DNA of 32,215 bases from Candidatus Martarchaeota archaeon (GCA_023487445.1 JAMDBQ010000007.1:1-32215), one strand, 5' to 3'. Positions 1 to 9,111 are shown, counted from the first letter of the stretch. The notes: a model not told the origin generated them from the sequence alone. A program made the numbers and translations.

Positions 1-220
1 TCTGGGTTTTCCCCGAGAGAAACTCCAAAACGTCTATGGGAGTTTTGGGTGACAACGCTATCTCCACCAGCGTTTTATCCTTGTCTTTACCCTTCACGGT
101 TGTAGCGAGTTTCCTTATCTGCTCAGCGTTCATAGACTCTATATCCAAAGCGGACACCTGCAACGGTTTATCGAACACTCCGTTAAGTCTTTGTATTATA
201 CCAACCAAGACTTTCCGCAT
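1..220 (-). CDS. Unknown protein, N-terminal part (runs off left edge)
   Basis: An open reading frame begins at ATG 218-220 and stays open leftward to the window edge, giving about 73 residues. It starts MRKVLVGIIQRLNG and contains a basic KGKDKDK stretch. I do not recognise the family. A GTG at 254-256 is in frame and would add 12 residues. AT-rich boxes on the minus strand near 293-302 and 272-279 could be its promoter. Codon use and the absence of stops favour a real gene, and the overlapping plus-strand frame has no recognisable content. The rest of the gene lies outside the window, so no function is offered. Confidence 0.5.
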   Translation of the reverse strand, partial: MRKVLVGIIQRLNGVFDKPLQVSALDIESMNAEQIRKLATTVKGKDKDKTLVEIALSPKTPIDVLEFLSGKTQ

Positions 221-446
221 GCGTGGAGCGCATGGTTTCTGTGAATCGTCGGCCACCCACACAATACGCCCGATTTATGTCATCCGACCAAAGGATAAAT
301 TTGCATACACTTATCCCTAAAGATGAATAACCTAGCACCAAACGTTAAACTCCGTTCGACGAGTCAAGTGGCTGCTCACCCGTAATGTATCTCGGCTCGA
401 GCGACCTTGAAGTGGTTTTAACGCAGATTCACCCCGTGAGTACAGG

Positions 447-521
447 CGGGCCCGGAGGGATTTGAACCCTCGACCTACGGCTCCGGAGGCCGCCGCCCTA
501 TCCATGCTAGGCCACGGGCCC
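447..521 (-). tRNA. tRNA-Arg (anticodon CCG)
   Basis: A full cloverleaf can be folded by eye. The acceptor stem pairs GGGCCCG with CGGGCCC; the D stem is GCCT/GGGC with a 10-nt loop; the anticodon stem GCGGC/GCCGT encloses loop CTCCGGA (anticodon CCG); the T arm is GAGGG-TTCAAAT-CCCTC; the discriminator is G. It is 75 nt long. CCA is not encoded: the bases after the discriminator are CCT. It should read CGG codons. The 5' end is one base after the leuS stop codon, so it probably shares the leuS transcript. It is identical to the tRNA at 25792-25866 except at anticodon position 34. Confidence 0.96.
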
Positions 522-522
522 T

Positions 523-3477
523 TCAAGAGATGGTTATGGTGGGTTTTAAGGGCGCCGAGTTAGCTGAGCGCCTCATATCAGCGGATTCTTCCTCGGCGCA
601 CACGCTGATTCGAAGGCCAGTTGTCTTTTCAAGGTACGGTGCGGCCTTGATCAATGTGTCTGCTTCCTCGTCGATGAGTTGGCTAACCAGCTTTGGAGGC
701 TGTGTTCTCCATTCGCTGAGCGACTTCACGATTCTTTGGGCGAGCTGCGCCGCCTTGGCTTTGTCACCTATCTCTTGAGAAACGAGTTTGATTACGTCGG
801 GGGTAACCTTGACTGGCACTGAGCCGTTGGTTACAAGGGCTTTGGCGACGCGCCTTTTGAGCTCGGATGAATAGGCTACCTCGGCTGATCCCTTGTTCTG
901 CACGAGTCTAATCAGGTTGAGGAGGTCTTCGGCGACCACGTCAACGTATTCCTCTTGAACAAGAAGAAGCTGCTCCTCTTCGGATAGTGTGGTGTCGGGG
1001 AAGCCCTGGTGCTCTATTAGACCAGTGCCGCCAAGCACCCCGTAGCCCCACTGAGCTATGTGGGGGGCAAATGGATGGATGAGTTTGAGCCATTCGATGA
1101 GGTATGTCTTCTCAACTCTCCGTGAGGTGTCTCCGGCGCGCTTCCAGTAGCGCCTCAAATCGTCCCAGGGACCGTACAGCGCCTCGTTAAGAGCCGACCT
1201 CGTCCTCATCACTTCAAGGTTTGACGAAACCTCCGATGCCCTGCGCTTCAGTCTCGCGTACACCCATTCACCCAGCCTTTGCTCCGCGAATATGTAGTCG
1301 CCTTCCTTCGATGCTCTCTCAACCAGCTCCACGAATGCGTAAAGGTTCTCGGTGACAGACCGCACAACCGTGGTGTTCCAGTCGGGGTCGTCAAGGTTCT
1401 CAGAGCCGCCAAGGAGCGCACACCTAGTGACGTCTGCACCATAGTCTTCGAGGGCCTTGGAGAGCGGCACAAAGTTGCCGAGGCGTTTGTGCATGACTCC
1501 GCCGTTTACGGTGACCATGCCGTTAACCGAGACCGCCTTAGGCCAGTGGCGTTCGTCGAAGAGGGCGCAGTGGTGGAAGAGGAAGAAGGTCAGGTGGTTG
1601 GGTATAAGCTCCTTTGCGGAGTTTCGGAGGTCAACAGGGTACCAGTACAGGAACTCGGAGCGTATCTCCTCGAGTAAGAGGGGGTCGACGCCCGTTTTCT
1701 TAGAAACCTCTGAGGGGTCTCCCACACCATAGAATACGTGGTCAAAGAACTCTTTCTTCATCTGATTGGCTGAGATCCTGCCTGAGGCCACGTAGGGCGC
1801 GATGGTATAGTAGGCCATGTACACCGTTGAATCGCTCAGCGTCTCAACGATCCATTCCCTATCCCATGGGAGAGGAGTCCCCATTCCCGAGCGTCTGACG
1901 CACGCCTTGTCCTGCAGCCACGCCACGGTGTCCTCGTACATCTTCCTGGAATCTTGAGGGTAAACGTCCATCTGTGCAAGCTCTCTCAGGACCCGGTTCT
2001 TCCAGTTGGTGTCACTGTATTTGAGGAACCACTGGTTTTCAAGGATCTTGACCACGCATCTTGTGCCGCACCTGCACACCACGGGCTGCGGAAGCTCGAG
2101 GTAAATGTCAGCCAACTTCATCTCTCGGAGCTTCTCGTACACAGCCTGCTTGGCGAGAGAGACCTTCATCCCTTCGAAGCCCGTGCAGTTGGTTTTCAGC
2201 TCACCTTTGTTGTACTCGAGTTTGTACACGTTTGAGGTCGCCTTTTCGGCGGCAGATTCGGAGACACCGTGGATACCAAGGCGCTGCACCTCCTCTATAG
2301 CGGGGTAGTCCCCGTGTCCTTCAACTTCTATGATTGAGACCGGCTTGATCCCTTTGACTACCACTGGGTCCAAACCAATTTTCCTAAGCTCCGCTTCTGC
2401 TTTAGTTTGTAGCTCAACCAGACCCAGGTAGTCGTAGGGTGCATGAGCCGGGACACTGTATACCACGCCTGTGCCGAAAGTGGGGTCCACGAACGAGGCT
2501 GGTAGAACGGGTAAAGGCGTCTTCGCAAAAGGCTGACTCGCCGTGAGCCCTACGAGTGTTAACCCAGGCATCTTTTTGAGAACACGGACGCTGCGGCGCT
2601 GCTCTGCAAGCACGTTCGCACAGTACTCGCTCACGATCCATCTTTCCGAGTCCACTTCAGCCAAAACGTACTGCTTATCGGCGTTAACCCAGAGGTTTGT
2701 CGCGCCAAAGATTGTCTCCGGCCTGTACGTCGCCGCCACGAGGAAGACGCCTGAGAGGTCAGCGTCCCGCTTTCCCTCTTTAGATGGATCGAGGACGAAT
2801 TTGACGAGGTACATCTGATCCGGGGAAACGCCTTCTCCTTGGGATCTGTCGTGGTCGCCTGTGGGGCTTTTGTCCCGGGGGCACCATACAACCGGATGGG
2901 TCCCCTGCACCACGTACCCTTTCTCACGTAGTGAGAAGTACTGCCACTCGATGAATGCAGAGTATGCTGGGTTGTGTGCGGTTGCAAACTCCCTGCTCCA
3001 GTCAACTGATGCCCCCAACCTCTTCAAGGCGGCTCTGCCCGTAGATGTGAAATATGATGCTATGTAGTATGGGTCCTTGAAGTTGTGGAGCTCCGACGGA
3101 GGAACGCCGTCGAGCTCCGTAAGAGTCTTTATAAGCGAAGGATCGCCCTCCGTCACCCTCTTAGAGATTCCTACTATTGGCTCACCGGTCCAATGCCACG
3201 CGAAGGGGAAGAGTACATTGAAGCCCTTCTGTCTGGAGTATCTTGCGTATGCGTCAACCCGGGACGCGGTAAACGCGTGTCCCACATGCAGTGAGGCGTT
3301 CATGTAGGGGTAGGGCATGGTGACGAATCTCTTGGGCTGGCCTGGACGGGGTTTGGCGAAATAGGGTTTCTCAGCATCCCAGACGCGTCTTGTGTACTCT
3401 TCCACTTCTTTTAGCTTCAAGGAATACTTGCTCACTCCGTCACCGACATTTCGAGAATTCGTGGTTTCAGTCACCAT
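523..3477 (-). CDS. leuS: Leucyl-tRNA synthetase, archaeal type, with altered KMSKS loop
   Basis: Class I synthetase charging tRNA-Leu in the cytoplasm; 984 aa, usual length for the archaeal/eukaryotic LeuRS type. Numbering here counts the TTG one codon upstream. Visible: HIGH motif as HVGH (65-68); CP1 editing domain with TYRPETIFG (251-259) and GTGVV...PAHAPYDY (337-351); tRNA-synthetase core GMGTPLPWDREW (532-543); VDLRNSAKELIPNH (616-629). The KMSKS region, normally KMSKSKGN, reads VMHKRLGN (662-669), keeping only M, the second K and GN. The C-terminal domain appears complete. AGGAGGTG lies just before the start; ATG at 3475-3477 is preferred over the overlapping TTG at 3478-3480. The start overlaps the end of alaS by 11 nt, so the two are co-translated. 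It could be a paralogue rather than the main LeuRS. Confidence 0.95.
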   Translation of the reverse strand: MVTETTNSRNVGDGVSKYSLKLKEVEEYTRRVWDAEKPYFAKPRPGQPKRFVTMPYPYMNASLHVGHAFTASRVDAYARYSRQKGFNVLFPFAWHWTGEPIVGISKRVTEGDPSLIKTLTELDGVPPSELHNFKDPYYIASYFTSTGRAALKRLGASVDWSREFATAHNPAYSAFIEWQYFSLREKGYVVQGTHPVVWCPRDKSPTGDHDRSQGEGVSPDQMYLVKFVLDPSKEGKRDADLSGVFLVAATYRPETIFGATNLWVNADKQYVLAEVDSERWIVSEYCANVLAEQRRSVRVLKKMPGLTLVGLTASQPFAKTPLPVLPASFVDPTFGTGVVYSVPAHAPYDYLGLVELQTKAEAELRKIGLDPVVVKGIKPVSIIEVEGHGDYPAIEEVQRLGIHGVSESAAEKATSNVYKLEYNKGELKTNCTGFEGMKVSLAKQAVYEKLREMKLADIYLELPQPVVCRCGTRCVVKILENQWFLKYSDTNWKNRVLRELAQMDVYPQDSRKMYEDTVAWLQDKACVRRSGMGTPLPWDREWIVETLSDSTVYMAYYTIAPYVASGRISANQMKKEFFDHVFYGVGDPSEVSKKTGVDPLLLEEIRSEFLYWYPVDLRNSAKELIPNHLTFFLFHHCALFDERHWPKAVSVNGMVTVNGGVMHKRLGNFVPLSKALEDYGADVTRCALLGGSENLDDPDWNTTVVRSVTENLYAFVELVERASKEGDYIFAEQRLGEWVYARLKRRASEVSSNLEVMRTRSALNEALYGPWDDLRRYWKRAGDTSRRVEKTYLIEWLKLIHPFAPHIAQWGYGVLGGTGLIEHQGFPDTTLSEEEQLLLVQEEYVDVVAEDLLNLIRLVQNKGSAEVAYSSELKRRVAKALVTNGSVPVKVTPDVIKLVSQEIGDKAKAAQLAQRIVKSLSEWRTQPPKLVSQLIDEEADTLIKAAPYLEKTTGLRISVCAEEESADMRRSANSAPLKPTITIS

Positions 3478-6187
3478 CAAACACCTCCTTGAGGAGTTTT
3501 ACAGAGTCGTCGAAGCTTTGGCGGAATTCAGCTGGCAACACAACCTCTCCGAACACTTTTCCTCCGCCACCCCGTCCGCCCAGCCTCTGTTTCAGCTTGG
3601 TTATGAAGCCGCTTATATCCGGTCCGTGCTTAGGGGAAGCGAGGGCTATCCTGTTGTTCGAGAACGCTATGACTATCCCGTCTACCGAGTCGGCGCATCT
3701 TGCAACAACAGTAGAGGGGTTAAGGTAGGGGTAGTCTCCGAGGTCAAGAATCCTGATCGACCCCCGACTGGAGCGTACAACCTCGGCTTTCTCAAGCAAG
3801 AGAGTGGTCAAGTCCGATTGGAGGCGTTCCAGCACTTGTTCCCGCCGCTTTTCCCGTTCAACTAGTTCCTGAAGCCTAGTCACAACGCCTTCGCGGTCGG
3901 AGTTAAGCGTCTTTGAGATACCTGATAGAATCGCCTCGTCGCTTCTGGCATGGTCGAGGGCGGCTTTCCCTGCGGCGAACACGAAACGCGTCACGCCGTC
4001 CTGTATTTGGTCGACTTTGAGTATCTTTATGATGCCTACGCTCCCGGTTAGCTCGGAATGGGTTCCACCGCATGCCTCCACGTCGAATCCCTCGATTGTG
4101 ACCAGTCTCAGCGTGGCTCCGGGTACGGCGCCACCCTGGTATATTGTGTCCCCGAACTTTGTCTCCGCTTGTGTCCGCGGAACGTATGATACACTTATCT
4201 TCCTGTTCTCCTGAACCACCCTGTTTGCGAGGTCTTCTATCGCAACGAACTCTTCCTGACTCAGCTTTTTGAAGTGTGTCACATCCAGCCTTGAATGGCT
4301 GAACCCCTTCTGAGCCCCTGCCTGCCAGATGTGAGGGCCGAGAATGGTTCTAATGGATGCCAAAAGTATATGTGTTGCATCGTGGTGTTGTGTGTGTCTC
4401 AGCCTGCGTTCCGGGTCCACGTAGCCTGTGACTGCGACGCCGGGTTTGACGAGGTCGTCGACGGGTCTGTCGAGGAAGTGAACCACTACCCCCCGAAGTA
4501 GCTGCGCGTCCACCACGCTGAATGATTTGTCTCCCATTTTGAGCGTGCCCTGGTCGGCTGGCTGGCCTCCTCCTTCGGGGTAGAAGCATGTCTCGTCCAG
4601 CACAACTTTGTCTCCGCTTGCGGCAAGCACTTTAGCATTGAATTCTAGGCGACCAGGTTCCTCGTAGTAGAGCTTCTTCGTGGGGGGCTGCTCGAGTAAA
4701 ACTTGATCAAGGGATTTCCCTTTAGGTTCAGGCTTCCTTGCATACGCGTGTCTTTCTGATACAAGTGTAAAGAAGTTGTCTGGTATGCGTATGTTAAAGC
4801 CTCTGGTTTCAGCGAATTCGGCCACGGTGTACGGGTCAATCCCCTTAGAGTCGTAAAGCTCTATGAGGTCTTCGGTTGAAGGTGGTTTGGAACCTGACCA
4901 TTTGGTGAGCATGGATCCAAGTACAGAACGAGCCTTGACTTGACTTTCCTCAAACCGTTGCTCTTCGAGCACCACCTCCTCTAGTACTGTGCCCACCATT
5001 CTTCCCAGTCTGGGAAAGTCTTTCCCCCACAGCTTCAGCTGCTCTGACACGAGCTCCTCCAGTGGCACCGGGTTTGGAAGCCTCTTTTTGAGTCTGAGCG
5101 CTCTTCTCAGAACAAGCCTTGCAAGATAGCCTTCCCCAGAGTTTGAAGGGACTATTCCATCGGAAAGCATGAACGAAAGCGTCTTGGTATGATCAAGTAT
5201 ACCGAAGACCGCTTCCGCGGGAGACAGAATCTTGGTTAGCTGCGCGGCGGGTATTCCCACTGAGCTCGAAACCTTTTCGCGGAGATTGGCGATGCTTTGG
5301 TCACCCTCCAAATTCATAATGGCTGAATATTTGGCGACGTCGTGAAGTACGTCTGCTGAAGGAATTTCTACTCCAAGCTTGTCGGCGAAGGACTTGACCA
5401 AGTCGCCGTAGATCGCGTGGAACGCAGTAGGTGTGCGTGCAGCAAGCCAGGTCATGCGTTCCATTCCGTAGCCAGTATCCACTATCTTGAGTGGAAGCGG
5501 ATGCCATGTTCCAGAAGCGTCAACCGAGTACTCCATGAATACTAGGGTGGCTATTTCTAGGCCGCCCACTGCAACTTCGAAGCAGGGGCCAGCGTTTCCA
5601 CCACCGATCCAGACAGACTCCTTGAGGGTGATGTCCTCTGGCTTTATACCGAGTTCCGAACCGTAGAAGTCGAGGCAGTATCTTACTGTCTCATCTTTCC
5701 AGTAAATGGTTTTTCCAGGGTTGTTGAACGCATGGTGACCACCCATTTCAAAGATCGTAGTGTGTCTTCCAGCGGTGAGGCCAACGTTGTCTATGTCTGA
5801 GAGTCTTATGCACGGCTGGCTAACCACGAGTGGGTTAGCCGGCGGGGGTGTTTCCCCGCTTGTCACGTATGGTTGAAACAGAACTATGCTTGCTATTGTT
5901 AGGTACAGGTCATCACGCCATCTTGCCGCCACGCTTCTCGGCTCAATCGGCGTGTGGCCCCTTTTAGCGAAGTAGTCTATGAATAACTTCCTAGACTGGG
6001 TTAGCGTAAGGGAACTCTTGGTGTAGGATTTATCCAAGAAGGTGTAGGGGACGCATGGCGCCTCACCACATGTGGTTCTGGAGTGGTCAAGCGTCCAAAA
6101 CCACTCTCCACCAACCACACACCTTTTGCGCTCAAATCCCTCCTCTTTAAAGTGCTTTACCGAGTACCAGGAGGGATCTGGTTCCAT
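3467..6187 (-). CDS. alaS: Alanyl-tRNA synthetase
   Basis: Class II synthetase for tRNA-Ala with a post-transfer editing domain; 906 aa, typical archaeal length. Order: N-terminal archaeal extension with a zinc-like patch; class II core with FEMGGHHAFNNPGK (146-159) and GGGNAGPCFEV (195-205); RLVLRRALRLKKR; beta-barrel linker with EGGGQPADQGTL (538-549); editing site HHDATH (601-606) and EACGGTH (704-710); C-terminal DHHA1-type domain ending with a glycine-rich GGRGGGGKVFGE. The N-terminal zinc patch usually has two CxxC-like pairs; here C23, C40 and C45 are present but the second position is Gly (CVVGG, 23-27). ATG start; a TATA-like box (minus-strand TTTTTAAC, 6214-6221) sits about 30 nt upstream, so the leader is a few bases at most. 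P1 lies 53 nt upstream. Confidence 0.97.
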   Translation of the reverse strand: MEPDPSWYSVKHFKEEGFERKRCVVGGEWFWTLDHSRTTCGEAPCVPYTFLDKSYTKSSLTLTQSRKLFIDYFAKRGHTPIEPRSVAARWRDDLYLTIASIVLFQPYVTSGETPPPANPLVVSQPCIRLSDIDNVGLTAGRHTTIFEMGGHHAFNNPGKTIYWKDETVRYCLDFYGSELGIKPEDITLKESVWIGGGNAGPCFEVAVGGLEIATLVFMEYSVDASGTWHPLPLKIVDTGYGMERMTWLAARTPTAFHAIYGDLVKSFADKLGVEIPSADVLHDVAKYSAIMNLEGDQSIANLREKVSSSVGIPAAQLTKILSPAEAVFGILDHTKTLSFMLSDGIVPSNSGEGYLARLVLRRALRLKKRLPNPVPLEELVSEQLKLWGKDFPRLGRMVGTVLEEVVLEEQRFEESQVKARSVLGSMLTKWSGSKPPSTEDLIELYDSKGIDPYTVAEFAETRGFNIRIPDNFFTLVSERHAYARKPEPKGKSLDQVLLEQPPTKKLYYEEPGRLEFNAKVLAASGDKVVLDETCFYPEGGGQPADQGTLKMGDKSFSVVDAQLLRGVVVHFLDRPVDDLVKPGVAVTGYVDPERRLRHTQHHDATHILLASIRTILGPHIWQAGAQKGFSHSRLDVTHFKKLSQEEFVAIEDLANRVVQENRKISVSYVPRTQAETKFGDTIYQGGAVPGATLRLVTIEGFDVEACGGTHSELTGSVGIIKILKVDQIQDGVTRFVFAAGKAALDHARSDEAILSGISKTLNSDREGVVTRLQELVEREKRREQVLERLQSDLTTLLLEKAEVVRSSRGSIRILDLGDYPYLNPSTVVARCADSVDGIVIAFSNNRIALASPKHGPDISGFITKLKQRLGGRGGGGKVFGEVVLPAEFRQSFDDSVKLLKEVFDGD

Positions 6188-6213
6188 TTACAGTTTAACC
6201 ATGCGTGGAACCC

Positions 6214-6221
6214 GTTAAAAA
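6214..6221 (-). promoter_or_regulatory. TATA-like box for alaS
   Basis: The minus strand reads TTTTTAAC, centred about 30 nt before the alaS ATG. This spacing fits archaeal box A with transcription starting within a few bases of the start codon. Inferred from position and composition only. Confidence 0.45.
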
Positions 6222-6240
6222 CTGTGTTGAATTGGTGGGG

Positions 6241-6543
6241 TCAACCGAACAAGGCCCCAAGCCCTTCGGCAGACACCTCTTCCTCAGCTTCTTCCTTCTT
6301 CTCTTCCTTCGGTTTCTGTTGAGGGGCTGCTTCCGGCGCCGCCGCTGGCGCGGCAGGGGCTGAAACTGCGACTCCCTTCTTTATCGCTTCGTCTATATTT
6401 ACATCCTTTAGAGCTGCAACTATTGCCTTGATCTGCGCCAAGTCTACGTCTGATCCTGTTGCTTCGACTACCTTCTTCAGATTCTCTTCATTTATCTCCT
6501 TACCTGAAGAGTGGAGCAGTAGGCTGGCATATACATACTTCAA
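6241..6543 (-). CDS. rpl12: Ribosomal stalk protein P1 (L12P)
   Basis: Acidic stalk protein that dimerises on uL10 and recruits translational GTPases. The chosen TTG (6541-6543) gives 100 aa beginning [22 protein letters not shown], the family's standard N-terminus; a TTG at 6576 would add an atypical 11-residue basic extension. The helical dimerisation domain is followed by an Ala/Pro-rich hinge ([14 protein letters not shown]), a charged [11 protein letters not shown] run and the factor-binding tail [13 protein letters not shown]-like box (CTTATATG, 6581-6588) and GGGG-rich leader precede the start. It is the first gene of a P1-alaS-leuS-tRNA series and lies about 12 kb from rpl10, its usual neighbour. 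Confidence 0.95.
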   Translation of the reverse strand: MKYVYASLLLHSSGKEINEENLKKVVEATGSDVDLAQIKAIVAALKDVNIDEAIKKGVAVSAPAAPAAAPEAAPQQKPKEEKKEEAEEEVSAEGLGALFG

Positions 6544-6580
6544 ATGTGCTAACCCCTTAGTGGATTTTCTGCCCAAGTGA

Positions 6581-6588
6581 CATATAAG
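6581..6588 (-). promoter_or_regulatory. TATA-like box for the P1-alaS-leuS series
   Basis: The minus strand reads CTTATATG, about 41 nt before the TTG start of P1. It implies a leader of roughly 15 nt containing AAGGGGTTAG as a weak ribosome-binding site. Inferred from sequence pattern only. Confidence 0.5.
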
Positions 6589-6813
6589 AGTATTTCATTT
6601 GGTGGTTTCCATGGATGCTCCTGCGTCTCGGATGAGCCGCAGTGCGTCCGCATCCGTTCCCCATGTCAACCTGGCCACACACCGCTAATTCGGCCGTTAC
6701 CCATCAAACCATCCCGTCGCCGGTTAACGGTTCTACACACGTTTTTGATCGGTTCAATAAGTTCTGAGCGACGAACCACAGGGAATGTTGGCAGAGGTCC
6801 ACTGCTGCGCTTT

Positions 6814-9006
6814 TCAACACACGCCCAGCTGCTGATAGTAGTATCTTACGATGAAGTTAAGCGGTGCAACCTTTACATACGAAGATTGGACTCCCTGGTA
6901 ACAACTCGAAACATAGCTTCTCTGGCTGGCTGCTTCAATATGGAGGCCAACCTGAAAGAATGGCTGGTCGTATATGCGTGCGCTGCCATCGTAGAAGAAG
7001 TACGCCTTATACCCGCTGAGGTAAAATTCAACAACAAAAGACGTATTCGCGGGTAGACTCTGATTTGGAGCCATGGGAACGAGCCTGTAGAGGCTCCAGT
7101 TGTTTGCGGTTCTCAGTACTGATGCATTCCAGAGCAGGCCATTCGCGTAAAATATGTTTTGCCCATCAAATATTCTGACCTCTGGGCGTGATGTTTGATC
7201 AACCCCGTGGCTGATGTTTACTACTATCGTGGTGATGATGTCGGGGCCGCCCACAACCTTCGTCAGACTGGTCACCCCATCTACATAAACCGGGTTTGTG
7301 CTGGCGTGAACCGCAGGGGCCGCCCCAACCAGCCCTATGATCACAAGGCACACCACAATCCAAGTCAAACTGTGCTTGGAAGGCTGTGCCATATGGTGAC
7401 TAGGCTTAGAGCCTGACGCAGGTGTCTCGGGGAACAGTCGTGAAGAACCTGGCGAGGAGGTTGTTGGATGGCTCCCCACGTAACGGGACACCTCGGGAAG
7501 CGTGAGTAAGCTCAGAATGGGCCAGTAGGCAGCATAGTTAAACAGAAACCTGTAGTTGAAGAAAAGCGCTAGAAGTGGGAGGATAAAGAGCGAGTATCTA
7601 AGATTAGAATGCTTGAAGACGTATGTTGCAATAAGTAATGCCGAAACAGCGGCCGCGGCGCCCGCAAAGTAAATCCTCGGCAAGGTATACAGCCCCGTGA
7701 AGCTTATCATTGAAGCCCCCTGGCCTATACCCACGAGGCGTGAGGTAACTGGACCCGTTAACGAGGATAACCACTGAGTCGGCGAGAGCACAATATAGGG
7801 TAAATTAACTGCAAGAAAAGTTATGGCTGATATTAGCGTGAATCCTGCGGCACCTAGTATCCCCCTCTCCTTGTAGATGTAGTAGACATAGAACGGCGCC
7901 GCAGTGAACGCAAGTTGTTTAAATGAGAGGGATAGGCCGAAGAGCACAGCGGATACGGTTTTCCTTGTTTTTAGCACATATGAGGCAGCGAGCAATGCGA
8001 CCCATATTGAATCCGTCACGGAGGCAGCTGGAAACTCCAGTATCAAAGAATCCAAAGTCACAACAATCAGGGCTATGGGTGCGAACTCGTCAAACGAATT
8101 TCTGTGATAGTGGTACACTAGAATAAGCATAACCGCACTGCTGAATGCGACTATGGTTAGCCTGGGGTCAACGTGCAGGAGCAGTGACGGCAAAAAGACT
8201 TCAAAGGATAGGGCGGGGTACATCAGAGAGGAGACAAACCCGCCTCCTACAACAGGCGTCAGGCTGGACAGGGGGACGGGGAAGACGTGGAAGACGCCGG
8301 TGAAGTAGGCGAAGGAGTAGGGGTTCCTACCCGCTAGGACAAGTTTTGCCGCGTACATTTCGATGGCGAGCTCGTCTGTCCCATAGCGGGGAAGGTTGGC
8401 TAAGGCGCCCACGCTAAAAGCACTCAGCGACGCAAAGAGTGATAAAGTGATCCAAATATTCGTTTTTTCCCTGTTGGGGATCAGTAGACAGAGCGCAAGC
8501 GAGGCACCTATCACCGCGAGCGCCAAAACGGGTTCTGTAAGTAGGAATGCCATTAGCAGCAGCCCGAGGATGGCCGCAATAGAACCCGTCCTGGAATAGA
8601 GTTTGATCTTTGTTAAATTCATAAACCGGGGTGTTGAGCCTGAGCTATTCAAGGCAACAAGGATGGAAAAGGCCACGAGGTATATGATGACCGCTTGTCC
8701 GCCCGCCCTAACGAAGCCGTATGTCAAATAGGCGTAGGCCGCAACAGAAGAAGCTGCCGCGCTGAGGATAAGGCCGGTTCGGCCTTCAAATAAGCGGTTC
8801 ACGGTAACTGGCTCACAAACCAGTGAACGGATGATCACGTATATTCCACCCAGAAGCATTACCCAGCTCAGAACAATGTAGAAAAGATTCAGGTATCCGC
8901 TTGCAAGCCAAGAATAGTAGCTAGCGGTGATCATGGAGGTTCCCACGGCGAACGAGCCTATTCTTCCAAGCGTGTCCCGCCGTACACTTTGGTTGATCTC
9001 CTGCAC
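6814..9006 (-). CDS. Polytopic membrane protein, GT-C glycosyltransferase-like, with C-terminal extracellular domain
   Basis: About 730 aa. The first 500 residues contain many hydrophobic segments, roughly 12 or more membrane helices. An extramembrane motif GTDELAIEMYAAKLVLAGRNPY after the sixth or so helix resembles the acidic loop and 'G-NPY' signature of GT-C polyprenyl-phosphate-sugar glycosyltransferases (GT39/GT87-like). After a Ser/Pro-rich linker (about residues 510-540) comes one more hydrophobic segment ending in VHA, then about 160 residues rich in beta strands, Asn, Tyr and Ser, probably an external sandwich domain. Likely role (inferred): sugar transfer in surface glycosylation. 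GTG at 9004-9006 is chosen because GGAGGAGAT lies 5 nt upstream; GTG at 9019-9021 is the alternative. TATA-like TTTATACG is at 9053-9060 on this strand. The family assignment is tentative. Confidence 0.65.
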   Translation of the reverse strand: MQEINQSVRRDTLGRIGSFAVGTSMITASYYSWLASGYLNLFYIVLSWVMLLGGIYVIIRSLVCEPVTVNRLFEGRTGLILSAAASSVAAYAYLTYGFVRAGGQAVIIYLVAFSILVALNSSGSTPRFMNLTKIKLYSRTGSIAAILGLLLMAFLLTEPVLALAVIGASLALCLLIPNREKTNIWITLSLFASLSAFSVGALANLPRYGTDELAIEMYAAKLVLAGRNPYSFAYFTGVFHVFPVPLSSLTPVVGGGFVSSLMYPALSFEVFLPSLLLHVDPRLTIVAFSSAVMLILVYHYHRNSFDEFAPIALIVVTLDSLILEFPAASVTDSIWVALLAASYVLKTRKTVSAVLFGLSLSFKQLAFTAAPFYVYYIYKERGILGAAGFTLISAITFLAVNLPYIVLSPTQWLSSLTGPVTSRLVGIGQGASMISFTGLYTLPRIYFAGAAAAVSALLIATYVFKHSNLRYSLFILPLLALFFNYRFLFNYAAYWPILSLLTLPEVSRYVGSHPTTSSPGSSRLFPETPASGSKPSHHMAQPSKHSLTWIVVCLVIIGLVGAAPAVHASTNPVYVDGVTSLTKVVGGPDIITTIVVNISHGVDQTSRPEVRIFDGQNIFYANGLLWNASVLRTANNWSLYRLVPMAPNQSLPANTSFVVEFYLSGYKAYFFYDGSARIYDQPFFQVGLHIEAASQRSYVSSCYQGVQSSYVKVAPLNFIVRYYYQQLGVC

Positions 9007-9111
9007 GTGTATCTCCTCCACCTCGGGGCGCCTTCACCGAATGTGTAGAGCGTATAAATTTTTTGATTGGGTCTTCACGCGCAAAGCTGGGTCGACTCGG
9101 GAATAGCACCG

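Noticed and set aside
332-526. Protein frames across both tRNA genes (also 25660-25972) with matching peptides
   Set aside because: The similarity comes from the shared tRNA sequence, not from coding.
6577-7056. 159-codon plus-strand frame
   Set aside because: More than half lies antisense to the membrane protein gene, the rest overlaps promoter DNA, and it has no recognisable domain.
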